DNA of 64,000 nt, taken from the NCBI GenBank assembly GCA_009767595.1, contig VSDK01000742.1:65111-129110 (forward strand), read 5' to 3'. Made by a program: the position numbers and the translations under genes. Below the pieces are notes generated by a model, which made no database searches, was not told where the DNA came from, and was given only the letters and a program-made list of their open reading frames with translations. This DNA comes from Symbiodinium kawagutii. Lineage: Eukaryota; Sar; Dinophyceae; Suessiales; Symbiodiniaceae. Shown one piece after another: positions 48,241-60,660 of the stretch (its first letter is position 1; each line of letters opens with the position of its first letter).

Positions 48241-48990
48241 TTCCAGGTTCTTGTTGGCCATTGCAGCTGCGCAAGGGAATGCGTTTTGCTGCAGGCCAGG
48301 CGCAGCTACACCAGCAGCATCGATTTGTGTGGATCCACCTTGCCTGGGATCAGGGATCATCAACTAGGCAAGGGACCATCAAGATCAATCATCTCTTGAG
48401 ATTATCGGCGAGATGAGTTCTTTACAGATACGGAGATCGTTTAACACGACCAACCATTAAGCAACCATTAACCAACCAGTCATGCAGCACTACGAACTTA
48501 GCGAAGTTTCAACTCATAATGTCAATGGTTCAGCGTCTCTCTCTCTCTCTCTACTTTGGCATGTCCTAAAGCACACATCTCTTTTGCAAACGAATTTGCC
48601 GATAGCCATATGGCTCAATGGACAGCTGCACATGGACCAAGAACATGAGGAATTTCAAACAACCTTCCCCTATGTGCTTAAGAAGCAAGAAACATGTGAG
48701 TACCAGCCAGATCGGAAACAATTCAACATTAGTAGTGAGTAGTGACAAACAAAGGCAATTTTCCTTATCTTGGGTGTTGCCCTGCTTAACAGGTAGTGGT
48801 GCATAACGGGATATGCTGTGGTTTCAAACCCGTGCAACGTGATTGTGGTCCATGTTCCATCAGCTTTTTGAAGAAACAAACATTCATGAAATACCACATC
48901 ACCAACCAATATCATAGGGAAGCAGTACCAAACAGAACCTTGTCCCCATGCTGGTCCCCGCCACTTTTTCTGTGCCAAGCATCTGGGCAC

Positions 48991-49854
48991 CACGTGCATG
49001 TAGCCACAAAACTGTGACCAGGGAGAGAAGTCCGACTTCGATGGGTCGGTGATCTTTTGCCCCTTGTTGTCCTGTGCGCATGTCCAGCCATCGATTTCAG
49101 GCAAGCCACTGGGATGCATCAAAGTTATGCAGTTGGCATGATGCCTTGCTAAGGGCTGATATATACACGTAAGTTCAGTGTATCAAGTGCAGCAGGTCCT
49201 TACATACATACCAGGTCGCAAAACCAGCCATCAGACCCAACTGTTTGATGTCAGCCTTGACAACCATGTCATTATGCCCTGCCCTTTGCCTGCATTAGCA
49301 ATGATGCACCTGAACCAGAAAACCCCAAAAATCCCTAAATAGCAACTTCATGCTGGATACCAAATGGGAATGGTTTGACCCAACAATTATTGGCTTTCAA
49401 TAATTACATGTCTGACCACAAAAAACCATCAGAAAGCACTAACAAACCATTCTGAAGCTTTCTTGACCTTTGATAGGGTTCAATCATGGTCACCATTCTT
49501 GGCCTTTACTATAGTTTTTGACATGATGAAATCCTACCGAACAACGAGCCCCGCTGATGCAGTAGATCACCACCTAGTACCCCCAAAACACCCAGTTCCC
49601 TTCAACCAACGCTGCTAAAGTGAGGTTTACGTCCACTTTCTGCAGTTTGCTCATACGATGCGATCACATGAACTACGTTTAAGGGACAACACCAGTGTTT
49701 GAATGGTGAAAGTGGTAGCGGTTTATCAAGGGACAACCCCAGATGATCAGCTTCCTTCCTGCACCCAAGCTTCGGTGTTGCGCACAGGGGTTCCCCCCGG
49801 CTTGTGACTCCAGTTGCCCGAACGGTCCATGCGGATCCAGTGAAAGTTGGTGTC
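48991..49854 (-). CDS. HWxR...WSHKPG...FCGY domain protein (two exons seen)
   Basis: Exon 49765-49854 is exactly 30 codons between ACTCAG and TGG|GTGCAG: DTNFHWIRMDRSGNWSHKPG then GTPVRNTEAW. Exon 48991-49071 is exactly 27 codons between CACAG and GTG|GTGCCC: DNKGQKITDPSKSDFSPWSQ then FCGYMHV. They join in phase 0 to give HWxRxDxxGxWSHKPGxTPVxN...DNxGxxITDPxxxD...FCGYxxV. I recall this layout from uncharacterised proteins of dinoflagellates, trypanosomatids and bacteria, but know no function for it. Upstream and downstream exons must exist; a GC-rich frame near 48250-48350 may be the next one. The strand agrees with all neighbours. Confidence 0.65.
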
Positions 49855-50939
49855 CTGAGTCTGGCCCGTGCAAGAAAGCCTCGCAATGTCAGAGGAAGAT
49901 CAATCAGTTTCACTCAATCATGATGCTTGATTAATCAGGTTTAACTAAGGATTGACTAATCCCTTATCTCAACTGTTCAAACATCATAATAAGGCTCAAC
50001 TGATCCCTCTATATCCCCTATGATGACGAGGTGACAACGATGATCAGTGACGGTTTGGTCCCATGGATGCCATCCAAGTGCCATGGCAGGCGCAGCCTAA
50101 CAGAGTTGGTTTACCACTAACCAATGGGCTGCGTTCAGGGGTCCTACATGGAAGTCCTGGATGTCTCCAGTACAGGTTTGAGGAGTGTATCCCTGGCCCA
50201 TCAATCTAATCTATTGACACTTCAAGAGTCCGAAGTGACATTTTATGTCTATCATTAGTTCATTCCCAAGTTCTCAAACGCTGTGCGTTGCTTTCCGCGA
50301 ATTGCTTGAAGTGCAAGCCCACCTGTTGGGTTTGTTGGAAGAACTTCATGTCGAAATGGAGTATTCCTGCCCAATAGCTACCAGCACGCGCTTGTCTAGC
50401 TGATGGTTTGACCGTGTTTCAACCATTCAGTACTCAAGTTGCCAAATCAATTGAGGTAGGGTTGAGAAGAAGAGTATCCGAAACCATCCCAAACCCTACT
50501 ACCAAATCAAAAAATTGGTAGTAACCATTGGATACCTACAAATAAATGGCTTTGAAGGAAATCAGCAAATGTCAAAAAAAACAAATCCCAACTCCTGATT
50601 GGTTTCAACCTCTGATGGGGGGTGAATTTAAAACCTGCATCCAATCTTCTTGGACATCAACAATTCAATCCGTGAACATTGGCGACGGACTACCCAGAAC
50701 TACGGTAGGCTACGGCGGAATGACTAACCATGAAGGAAAACAAACTTGGGAAGAAATTGCTCTTGTTGCGATGCAGACTTGTGCCTTCCCCTCTGCATGC
50801 GATTTGTCAGTACAAATGCCGTAATGGTCTAGGACTGTGTCAGGCTTTCTATCAGGCAACAAAAGCATGCGCTGAGTACAGTTCCCTGTGCCCTGAAATC
50901 ATGATACACATTTCGTACTTTTCCCTGTTAAATGGATAA

Positions 50940-51030
50940 GTGGTTGATGGGCTCAACCCCTTTGAAAAACCTTAGTCGGCCAACCAATTGTCAATAATTG
51001 CCAGGGAAAATAAAACAAATTCAAAACGAC
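50940..51030. repeat. Family C element
   Basis: AAGTGGTTGATGGGCTCAAC then CCCTTTGAAAAACC at the left, CGACCAACCAA at the right. Confidence 0.55.
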
Positions 51031-51049
51031 CAACCAAATACTAAATATA

Positions 51050-51200
51050 TCTAAATATTAAACACCACGGTTCCCGAAAAAACAACTCATTGGCCCCTTT
51101 TGGAGGCACAAACATGTGGTAAATCCTCATCGCAGGCAGATCACACAACGGCTGAAATAAACGGCAAGCGTCCGGCCAAATAAGCAATGCCACCTCAGTC
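51050..51200 (-). CDS. Candidate exon, unknown
   Basis: The frame WPDACRLFQPLCDLPAMRIY then HMFVPPKGANELFF is open on the minus strand and protein-like, although less GC-rich than the better exons. It could belong to the gene ending in the WSHKPG domain. Splice ends are not fixed. Confidence 0.3.
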
Positions 51201-52564
51201 ACTAAGACAACACCCACGAGCACAATGGGTTTTACACATATCAAGGGACCTTCTGAATGCCGTACTAAGATGCAAACAAACACTCATGTCACACATGCAT
51301 CATTTGTGTATGTGGGTTATGAGAGGCTCAACATAAACTCGAAGGTACCAGCAACAAACAGGGTCGGGTCTGGAGTCTGTCAACCAGGTTTTGTTTGCTC
51401 AAGAACCTTGTCCAATTTCCAATCTCTCAAAGTTTAGGATTGATTTGAACATGGCTGCTCCAACTTGGGCTTAAACTAATTATCCCTGCGTTAACCTATA
51501 GGACCTAGTAAGTCGAAATTATCCCTAGCAACATCCATCAAGCAACCAACTACCTTTCGCGGTGACGTTTTTCTGGATATGTCAAAGACATTTCCACGGG
51601 GCAGCAGGTATTGCAGTATATGATGTTTTTACGCAAAAACATTCACTCTCATAAACCTAGCCAATAGCTTCAACAAAACCAAGCACCTAGATATCGATGG
51701 CATAGACTTCGGTACGGATTTCAAAGAACTTTGACAAGCAACTGCTCTGCAACTCACGGCTTTCCCTATGACACGACGTGGGTTCCTAACGGCGGCCGGG
51801 CACCCCCGAACGCTATGGGTGTCCAGCGACGTAGTGCCCAGTGCTGGGCTGTTCGCTTGGCAATGTGGTGCCCTTCCAGTGCAGGCCATCGCTTTCCTGA
51901 GGCCGAGATCCATTGCATCAGCTGTACCCAGCAGCTGAATTTTACCTGCCAAGTACTAGTTATCCAAGCAAAGGAGCCTAACCAACAAACCGCGAGCATT
52001 TCTTGTTTGGGTCTTTCTCCAAAAATCCCCTGATAGCCTGCAAAGTCAAAAGTTTCTCCAAAAAAACCTGTGTGACACGGGATCCCCAAACCTGCTTCTT
52101 CCCAAACCTGGTCGGATCAAGGCTGGCACTTTGGATGTCAAGCATCAGCAGCTACCCTGACAGCCTCGCAGGTGTTGGCTTTCCACTTATGCCCAGTGCC
52201 GCGCCCGGGTTGGGCGAAGCTGTCCTGGGTGCGGCTCAAGCCGCTGGGGGTTCATCCGGTCAGGGAGTGTATAACATGTGGATTTTGAAGATGGGAACCT
52301 ATAACTAACATGTGGATTTAATAACTCACCAATTGTTAATAACTAACCAATTGAAGATTGGTTATAACACATGAATAAATTGTTAATAACTCACCAATTG
52401 TTAATAACTGCTAGGGAAAGTTTAACACATCATTGAAACCACCAACCTGGTTTTTGACATGAAGAAACGCTTGAAGAGGGCCTCTGACCTGAAAAAATTG
52501 AAGACATTCATCTTAGTGGTTCAAGAAATGGTTTGCGTTGGTCGACCACAGCGTATGCTACCTC

Positions 52565-52665
52565 AAATGGTGGTTTCTCAAAATAGGGGTACCCCTAAAT
52601 CATCCATTGATAAGTAGTCATTTATGATAATGAACCAACCATTTTGAGAAACCACCAAATAGATA
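52565..52665. repeat. Family A element
   Basis: ATGGTGGTTTCTCAAAATAG at the left, CATTTTGAGAAACCACCA at the right; the inner right arm is shortened. Confidence 0.85.
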
Positions 52666-53584
52666 CAACTAGGAATCAGTCTGGACCATCAATGCGCTTG
52701 TTTGGTCCAACATGTCGACCTCACTTACCAGAAAGCAACCCGCCATTCTTGGAATCTGACAACGTGGACGGGTGCCTGGGCGATTCTTGCTTGGTCGCAC
52801 CAGGGATAATAGCCTGGTTTGGTGCCTTCGTTTTCTTCTTCTCTCAAACTACGTGGTGTATCTCGTCGGTCTGTTGGCACGGCAGCCCTCGAACCTCAGC
52901 ATCGTGAAAAATCCTACTGTACAACAAAAGTTTCCAAAATGGATGATGAAACTGGACGACAGTAATTGCATGTGAAACAGGTATACCGTATAGTCCTTTG
53001 TACCACCCTTCTTGACTAAGCAGTGGCGTTCATTGCTTTTCGAAGCTGTTGAGTGTTTGTTAACATGCCATGTTGTAAGTCACCGGATGCTGCACTGGCT
53101 CTTGGGTTGAGTAGACCTGAAAAGCTTGGTCAGAACGTTTGCTTCAAGCTGGGTGGTTCACAAAAGATCACACAATGGGATACTCTTCTGCAATCGTGGC
53201 AGTGCAACCACCTATCATTCAACTGTGGATGATGGAATGCAGCCTGCAAGATAGGAAACCCGTTCAGATTGGGTGTCTTGCAACCGTGTAGAAAAAATGT
53301 TCTGCTAACAAAGCAACAGCACTCGATTAGAACATCTATTGCAGTTCCATGTCGCAATTGCTATACCCACCCTGATGTTTCATACCCTACAAACACCTAG
53401 CACATCCTAGCACACTGGTGGGAAAGAAACTGTCCCTATCTTAAAATCACAAATAATTGGTACATATCAGATACTTTATCAGATCTCCAACATCCGTGTT
53501 GCTGTTCCGCTTCGCTACGGCCCAAAACTCGACAGTCGATCGACTCAAGACTTTGAGATTGATGACTAGAAGCTACTTCCACAA

Positions 53585-53700
53585 ATGGCTATGGGTCAAT
53601 ATTAATCAACCAACTAATGGGGGATTTCCACCAACAATAATAGGGAAAACAATGGTTGATAGTGGGGAACCAGGGGTACAGGGTTTTGACCCATAGCCAA
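53585..53700. repeat. Family B element
   Basis: ATGGCTATGGGTCAATATTA at the left, GTTTTGACCCATAGCCAA at the right. Confidence 0.9.
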
Positions 53701-53796
53701 ATCCACTTTGTTCGCTTCCCGAGCCAAGCGTCTGTGGAGATGTCAGTGGCATAGTTGTAGCAGTTGTTCCTCAGTCAGTTGGAACTCACTTAGTCA

Positions 53797-53899
53797 AAGA
53801 TGCTCAGATCCCCATCGGATGGCGGCACACCAGTGGAACTTATACACCATGACAAATCTTCATCCTGACCATCCATGGCCATGATTTCCTTCCTGGCTC
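53797..53899 (-). CDS. Candidate exon, acidic, unknown
   Basis: After CTTCAG the frame reads ARKEIMAMDGQDEDLSWCIS then STGVPPSDGDLSIF; a GA donor just before an in-frame TAA would end it. Acidic and Ser/Gly rich, with no recognised domain. Confidence 0.35.
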
Positions 53900-54937
53900 C
53901 TGAAGGGCGTAGAACCGCCCCTTTGGTTGCTATTGCCTTCAATGTCAAAAACAACACGGATGAAAGTAATCTAATATACTTATCACATGACCAGAAACAG
54001 TTGAAACTATGGATCTGGTATTTTGTATATTCAAAAACCATGGTCGATCTTGCAATTTGTGCAGTGGATCCTAGTTGACCCTAATATTGGGACAACAACA
54101 TGTGATTCTAAAATAAATTGATTTGCAGGGTGAAAAGGGGCCCTGCCACAGTGCAGGCGCAGCCAAATAAAAATGATGATATTTTCTGTGTGGTCGACTC
54201 TGTCAGTGTCCGCAGGGTCAAATAGTGAGCAGGACAACTTAATGAAATGAATTATTGATTTTCCATGTTGATCATGATTGTGAACCATCTCAGGAACGGC
54301 AGCTGAATCCTTCCGTACTTTTCCAGGTTGTTGATTGACAGGATATGCTGGTTGTTCTGATCTTTTTGTAACAATCCTTGCAGGACCAGGACAGTCACCA
54401 ATCATTCTTGGGGAAATGCAATCACTGTGACAAACCACGTATGACGTGGATGACTGACAACAACAAGCGACAAATGGCAAAACAAATCATCATGATGGAC
54501 CTGAGTCAACAATGGCTAGTGACTAACCAGGTAGACTCAAACACTTAATATATTTCCACTTGATCATGATGCATCACGACGATCATGATGCTGAATGGAA
54601 GACACGCCATCGGCTGGAGAAAACCACAAAGAAACCCAATCTCAAAATACAGCTCACGAGATTAAGAAATTGTGGAAAACAAGATATCAGGCCACTTGTC
54701 TCCGAATTAAGTCTTGTCCATTAGGAGGCCATCAACCTGGGTAGCAGTTGACGTGCCTTTTCAGAATCCATGGACCACTGCAGGAACATGGTTCTTGGGG
54801 TTCCAGACCACTTTTTGGACCTGTTGAAACATTGGTTAGTAGCTCAGGCTCAATTTCCAAGATTTGTGGATCAATGCATTCTCAGCAACATTTGGGCAAC
54901 CAGCCAACCAATCAACTGATCCACCCGTGCGCGGCCG

Positions 54938-55098
54938 CATCAACAGCTGCACTGGCGAGGCTCTCCGACTGGTGCGTCACGAAACAGCCTTGGTCGTCGT
55001 ACTGCGGGTCGTAGCTTGGAACAAAGTCTGGGCCCACCTGGCGATGCCGGAAGCCGTGGTGGAAGCCGTTGATGCCATCCATTGATCGTCCGGGTCTC
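54938..55098 (-). CDS. Exon of unrecognised gene
   Basis: A clear GC-rich island reads SMDGINGFHHGFRHRQ, then VGPDFVPSYDPQYDDQGCFV, then THQSESLASAAVDAAAHG on the minus strand. It begins at an AG supplied by the end of a family A element (next entry), or at CCAG|GTGGGC (55037) if shorter. No family is recognised. Confidence 0.5.
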
Positions 55099-55099
55099 A

Positions 55100-55197
55100 A
55101 GTCATAGGGGTCTCCCAGGTATTATACAAGTCATTAGTCATTTACAGTATTGAACCAACCATTTTGGGGGGGTCCCTATGTCTTGAGAAACCCCCAT
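55100..55197. repeat. Family A inverted-repeat element
   Basis: Ends in GGTCTCAAGTCATAGGGG and CCCTATGTCTTGAGAAACCC, with the family core AACCAACCATTTTGGGG. It touches the exon at 55098 on its 5' side. Confidence 0.75.
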
Positions 55198-55682
55198 ATG
55201 GTTGGTATAGCCCCGATTATTGTTGCTGATTATCCCTTACTATCGATCATTATAAGCGGTTATAAGATATCACCTAAATGGTATATCCCCTAAACGGTTT
55301 TTAACTGATAGCCCCTATGCATCTAAATTATCATTGTTGCTTATTATCCCCTGACTTATCTATGAATAATAACCCCTATCATCATCTATATCCCATAGGT
55401 TGGTTATAAATATTGGGCTAGGGGGTTCTCTATAAACATCTTAACTTATGAATCTATACCTATTATCCCCATTTATCCCCTATCCCAATGCCTATTATCC
55501 CCTAACTTATCTATGAATCTATACATATATCTATACCTATTATCCCCAATGGTGGTAAGTTATAAGTATGATAATATCTATTGATGATAATAAGCCCCTA
55601 TCCCAATGGTTATAACCAACGGTTATAAGTTATAACCCCCATCTATCCATCCCTCCACCTTCGCCGCACCGGGCCCACGCAC

Positions 55683-55769
55683 CGTGTGGGAGCAGTCCGA
55701 GGGCCCCTCCGCTGCATCCAAGTGGTCCGGGAGATCCAACTCCTGGGAGTGGTCCAAGGACAGCTCCTC
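55683..55769 (-). CDS. Exon of unrecognised gene, acidic
   Basis: Exactly 29 codons between CCCAG and CACACG|GTGCGT: EELSLDHSQELDLPDHLDAA then EGPSDCSHT. It is likely a disordered acidic linker. Probably the same gene as the exon at 54938-55098. Confidence 0.5.
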
Positions 55770-57040
55770 CTGGGCGGCACCGGCGATGGCGGATGGTTCT
55801 ATGGCGATAGGGCATGTGATGGGCTATGCCATTGTTAATATATAGATATATTGAAAGAAATGCAAATAGAGATTGTATACACGTATCTATTCAAATATGT
55901 ATATATGTATGAATATGTTTTCAAAAAACAAAACATATATACAGATATATGTGACCGTATATAGTGGTTAAATAATGGCTGCCAAGTGTTTGGGTTATGT
56001 TTGATTCAGGCAATGAATAAGGGAGCAACAATCTACTAGTCAACTAGGCTATCTGTAGTTGAGTCAGCAACCCAAAAATATGATGGGAAAACAAGTTGCT
56101 GAGGATCATCTCAGCTTGCAAATTGGCAACAACAACCTGAGCATACAGCACCAATAACACTGCAATGTGATGGCTGATGTATACATATATAGATGTATCT
56201 TTTTAAATATATGAATTTGTACATGTATATATATATATATATATGTATACATACATACTGCTGTGGAAGTGGTGAACCAGGCACCACCCTGAATGGCATA
56301 TCCTGATAAGGAACCAACATCCAACAAAAGTTGTCCCCAAAATATGTAGGTCATTGTCAGGGTCTTATTGTGACCTTTGAGTAAAACGTTGGACACTTAA
56401 TGACCCACCGAGTCGAGGGGTGATGCAGCAACTGAAAGTCTTACAGTACCGGATGTGCAATGAATATACTCCATGGTCTTGTTGGTCAAACGCACGCGTG
56501 TGAGCCGCATTGGAACATTCCTTGGACATCCCTCCAGTCAAGTGTTCTGCAATTCTCCATGTGCCAAGAGATATTGCATTAAGGCAAAATCAAAAACGAA
56601 GAAAAACTGTGTTTCTTCCAAGTTCTGTCGGGGCAATGCAATGCGTCAAAGCCTTTGGCGCATAGTTGACATGGGTGTGTCCATAAGTGCCACACGTCAA
56701 TGGATCCAGAAGTGAACGCAATCAAAGTGATCGGACATCAAATGTTTATTTTTACAGGTTCAAACAGTCACACTTTACAACAAATATAGTTTGCCAATAT
56801 GTGTATGTCTGCAAATTAGCTTTAATCATTGCATTACATGCTACCAGTAATGTATGCATCATACTCACTAGAACGTAAAACGTCGTACAACACTACTATC
56901 GGAATCAATCAACATGTAGGTAGAACAGGTCTCTATTCACAACGTATTTATACTGCATGACCATTGACTGGGTAGACCCCTAACTACTCTACCATATACT
57001 AGGCTACAATAGAAGTTAGAAATGGATTTTCCCCCGTTAC

Positions 57041-57110
57041 CCAAAGGAGAACCGCGCATGAACACGCCAAGTTCCTCAATGTGACGAAGTGCAACTTCCT
57101 CGGTGCTGCA
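57041..57110 (-). CDS. Exon of unrecognised gene
   Basis: Between AGCAG and TTTGG|GTAACG the frame reads CSTEEVALRHIEELGVFMRG then SPL. Good helix and splice signals; no family recognised. Confidence 0.5.
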
Positions 57111-58172
57111 CTGCTGCTCATCGTGGCACAAGCATGTCGCAATTTTGCCTAAAAAATGTCATCATGTTTGACAATGTTTGAGAATTGTTAAATAAGCCAT
57201 CATGGATGGCTGCCTTCAATACTTAAAGTGGTTGTTCTGCCTAACAATTATCGTCATGATTGATAGTTATTGTGGAATGGCTGACTGATAGCGCTATTTT
57301 TGGTTGCAGCTGAAATAGGTTCAGAATAAATATGTAGTTAAGCAACTTCCCAACAAAGATCAATACTTGCTGGCAATATGAGGACCCCAAAACTTCCACC
57401 CGAGACATGCTGTGCCCAAATGCTTGCAGTGGTCAAGCCATCTCGTGGATACTTTGAGGGATGGCCATCCGGTTCTGAATGCAAATGGGTTTCTGACTAT
57501 CACATGATGGCAACATATTCATGATTGTCCAGCATGCCCCTTGGCACAAGTTTTGAGAGCTACAAGTTATTCACAGTCCCTTCACGTTCATTGCCATCAT
57601 TGGCGAGACTAGCTGCTCATGGCATATGCACTGCTTGATTGACCAGGTATGTCACTCCCACCTGGCTGATTTGTTGCTTCAAGTGAACCAGTGCAAGTCA
57701 CATCCATACATGATGGTTACATTCATCCCCAAAATGAAGAGAGTAACCCACCAACTACCAACTATGGGATGGTCAATGTTTGACACCACTCTTTGACACC
57801 CTTCTATCGTCTATCATGCGCATCATGCCTATGTCATGTCTCCTACGACTCATTTCGAAGGCTGTCCCAAAGTGTTATGACCATCTCTAATGGCAGGAAC
57901 CACTAACAACGTTTGGATTCATGCTGTCACAAGTCAGGCTATGATTCGTGATATCCAACCATAATACACCACGATATCTGATTGAGATTATGATATCTGA
58001 TTTCCAGGGTGGCTTGTCTGATCATCCTTGTTGTTTGCAATGACAATTAATGAATGATCAATCAATCAATCATCAAGTATAACCATTAATTACCATCAAT
58101 TAATCATCAAGTAACCATCAATTAGCTATAAACCAATCATCAATTAACCATCAAGTAACGATCCGTTTTCAC

Positions 58173-58279
58173 TGCCAAATCTTGCTGTGCTCGCAGCTGT
58201 GCTTGCAGTCCGCTTCTCCGCCCAGTCGCTGACAGCTGTGATCGGAACAAGTCCAGAAGAAATCGCTCTGCTTCTTCGC
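58173..58279 (-). CDS. Exon of unrecognised gene, helical
   Basis: From ACCAG to GGCA|GTGAAA the frame reads EEAERFLLDLFRSQLSATGR then RSGLQAQLRAQQDLA, a strongly helical charged stretch. The minus strand agrees with its neighbours. Confidence 0.5.
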
Positions 58280-58499
58280 CTGGTGCTTCTGGTGACGTGA
58301 CATGGGTGACTGGTTGGGGATGGCTTCATAATGGTTATATGACGGTGATGGGCTTAGGATGGTTATAGGATGTGATCCTTATGTAGTGGATACAGGACGG
58401 TACATCACTCTGAGGTGGTAGTCGTATGGTGGTTAGATGGTGTTTAGATACTGGTTAGATGGTGGTTAGAGGGTGGTTGCATACTGGTTGTATACTTGC

Positions 58500-60090
58500 T
58501 GTCTAATGGTTATATATATATATAGTGGTTATAGAGTGTTTAAACTCATTTAGCAATGGCTGACCAATATCGTGGTTTACAACAACCAAACGTGGAAGTA
58601 GATTGCATACCACATATCACCACAACATCTACCACATGAGCATGTCTTCACTATATAGAAAATCAAATCACATGTAGAGTGACATGCTTGTACATAACCC
58701 ATGCTATGTAGTTTGATATGATGTCATCCACGCATCCAAACTTTCCGGGTTCGTTTTACCATCAAAGTGTCAAAACAAAAAAGGAAATCCAAAGACGCTG
58801 AATGTAAGAGCCAGTTCCAAAAAAAGCGGTGAGCGTGGTTGGCACTTTGATGGGTAGTAGTACTGAACCACCATCACTATTACTCACTGCTATTCATTTG
58901 CAAAACAATGGACCTGCCATTCCGAATTCGCGGGTTAGTAGCTGAAGAATGGCATTCCTTAAGCATTTTTCTACTAACCCGCGGCAGTACTAGTCCATTC
59001 TTAAACATTTTTACTGACCATGATTGATTCTTCATGCCACGTGCCGCGTGGATATACCGCCTGGTGAACAAATGTCAATAGCTCTTCCTTAAGCGCTGAT
59101 GGTCAAGCTACTTGGAGATCACCTAGCGCACTTCGGCTCGCCCTCCATCGTATCAACCAAGAAGTTCACAACTGGTTGGTGGTTACAAGCCCTGTGAAAA
59201 ATATTTGTTGGATCAAACAAGCATTCCAAATATTAGGGAAAATAAGTAAGTTGGTAGGCAAACAATAACAAACAACAATCAGGAACACAATGCTTCTCGT
59301 ACCAGTACACTGCGGAACGGACGTTGACATGCTGCATTTACGCAGTGCTTTCAAGCAAATTACACATCCATTTGATTTGCAATCACTCGCATGGTACAAT
59401 GCACATGCAAATGAACGTGCTTGTTTGTACATAAAAGCAAAAGTCAATACATAGATAATTAAATACAAACATAAGCATATATATATATACATATATTAAA
59501 TATATATATATACATAATTCCTTCAAATAAATAAATATTCATGCGTGCATGTAAATACCTGTGCAAATCAGTACATATGCATCTATACCACACATGTATG
59601 AAAGTTCAAGTCTGAAAACACAGACACAAATCTATCATACAAGTATATGTCTTACAATTTTGGCATACATAACTAACATGTGTGTTGGAATGCATCTACA
59701 TGTATACCCATGCAATAACAAAAACATATTACGTGTTTCTTGCAATGTGTATAATTCTGGTTGGTGGTTATATCCCCTATGAAAAATATCAGTCAAGCAA
59801 CTATTTGTTGATAGTTACTAAAACTACAACCCCTCTGAAAAATATCAGTCAAGCAACTATTTGTTAATAGTTACTATTAAACATAGAACATGTTCGCCCG
59901 AGCCTTAGGGTTTGCCCCGCATGGGTCTGAGAACATTTCCCAACGCTCAAATTCCTGCACAGGGCCATTGTTTTTTGACTTCTGAGTTATCAAACCCTAA
60001 ACCTCAAACCCTAAAACCCTAAAACCAAAACCCTAAAACCCTAAAACCAAAACCCTAAAACCCTAAAACCAAAACCCTAAAACCCTAAAC
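58500..60090. repeat. Repeat-rich spacer: inverted repeat, two family C elements, TA tracts, telomere-like block
   Basis: A 13-bp inverted repeat lies at 58929-58941 and 58971-58983 (CGCGGGTTAGTAG and its complement). Family C copies lie at about 59173-59270 and 59757-59880. TA tracts occur near 59478-59512. No exon is supported. Confidence 0.6.
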
Positions 60091-60092
60091 CA
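59985..60092. repeat. Interstitial telomere-like repeat
   Basis: About 105 bp of CCCTAAA and CCCTAAAA units with AACCAAAACCCTAAAACC variation, the complement of the TTTAGGG telomere type reported in dinoflagellates and plants. A single TTAGGGTTT in the opposite sense lies at about 59912. It is not at a sequence end, so it is internal. Confidence 0.85.
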
Positions 60093-60377
60093 TAAATCAC
60101 TGCGTATAGCCAGTGTTTTCGCATCTTGTCCAAGCCATCTCGACCTTGTACAACATGCTCCATTGCAGTGGCGCTTTATGTGGTGGGGCGAACGTTAAGG
60201 CTGGAGGGAACATGTTTAATGAACAACCAGGATGTGATGGTTTAACTATTTTAATGAACAACATCCTGTGATGGTTCCTATCCATTACTATTTGTTAATG
60301 GTTTAATACCACCAGGATGTTTTCTGAGTCGCATGTACACTCAGACACGTAGCCGCCGAGCCGCTGCCCCTCACCAC

Positions 60378-60476
60378 GTCCGGAAGTCCCTCCACTCGAA
60401 AGCCCCGGTAGCCCAGGACACGGGTCCGCGGGCCCGGACGGTAGGCAGGGCCCAACCGGCTGCGCAAGTGCTGCAA
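60378..60476 (-). CDS. Exon of unrecognised gene, arginine-rich
   Basis: The GC-rich minus-strand frame reads LQHLRSRLGPAYRPGPRTRV then LGYRGFRVEGLPD, ending at GAC|GTGGTG. A family B element begins 64 bp away on its 5' side. No family recognised. Confidence 0.5.
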
Positions 60477-60539
60477 CTGCGAAGCTGTCAGGTTCAACGT
60501 TGGATCCAACGTTCCGGAAAACCTGGGTGCGAACCAACC

Positions 60540-60660
60540 AGGCTATGGGTCAAGCAGTTAACCAACCAATTTCATGGGTGATAATGACCAACAATAACAA
60601 GGGAAACAATGGTTTATGATAGGGGAACAAGGGGTACAGGATTTTGACCCACAGCCACCA
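60540..60660. repeat. Family B element
   Basis: GGCTATGGGTCAAGCAGTTA at the left, TTTTGACCCACAGCCACC at the right; 64 bp 5' of exon 60378-60476. Confidence 0.9.
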
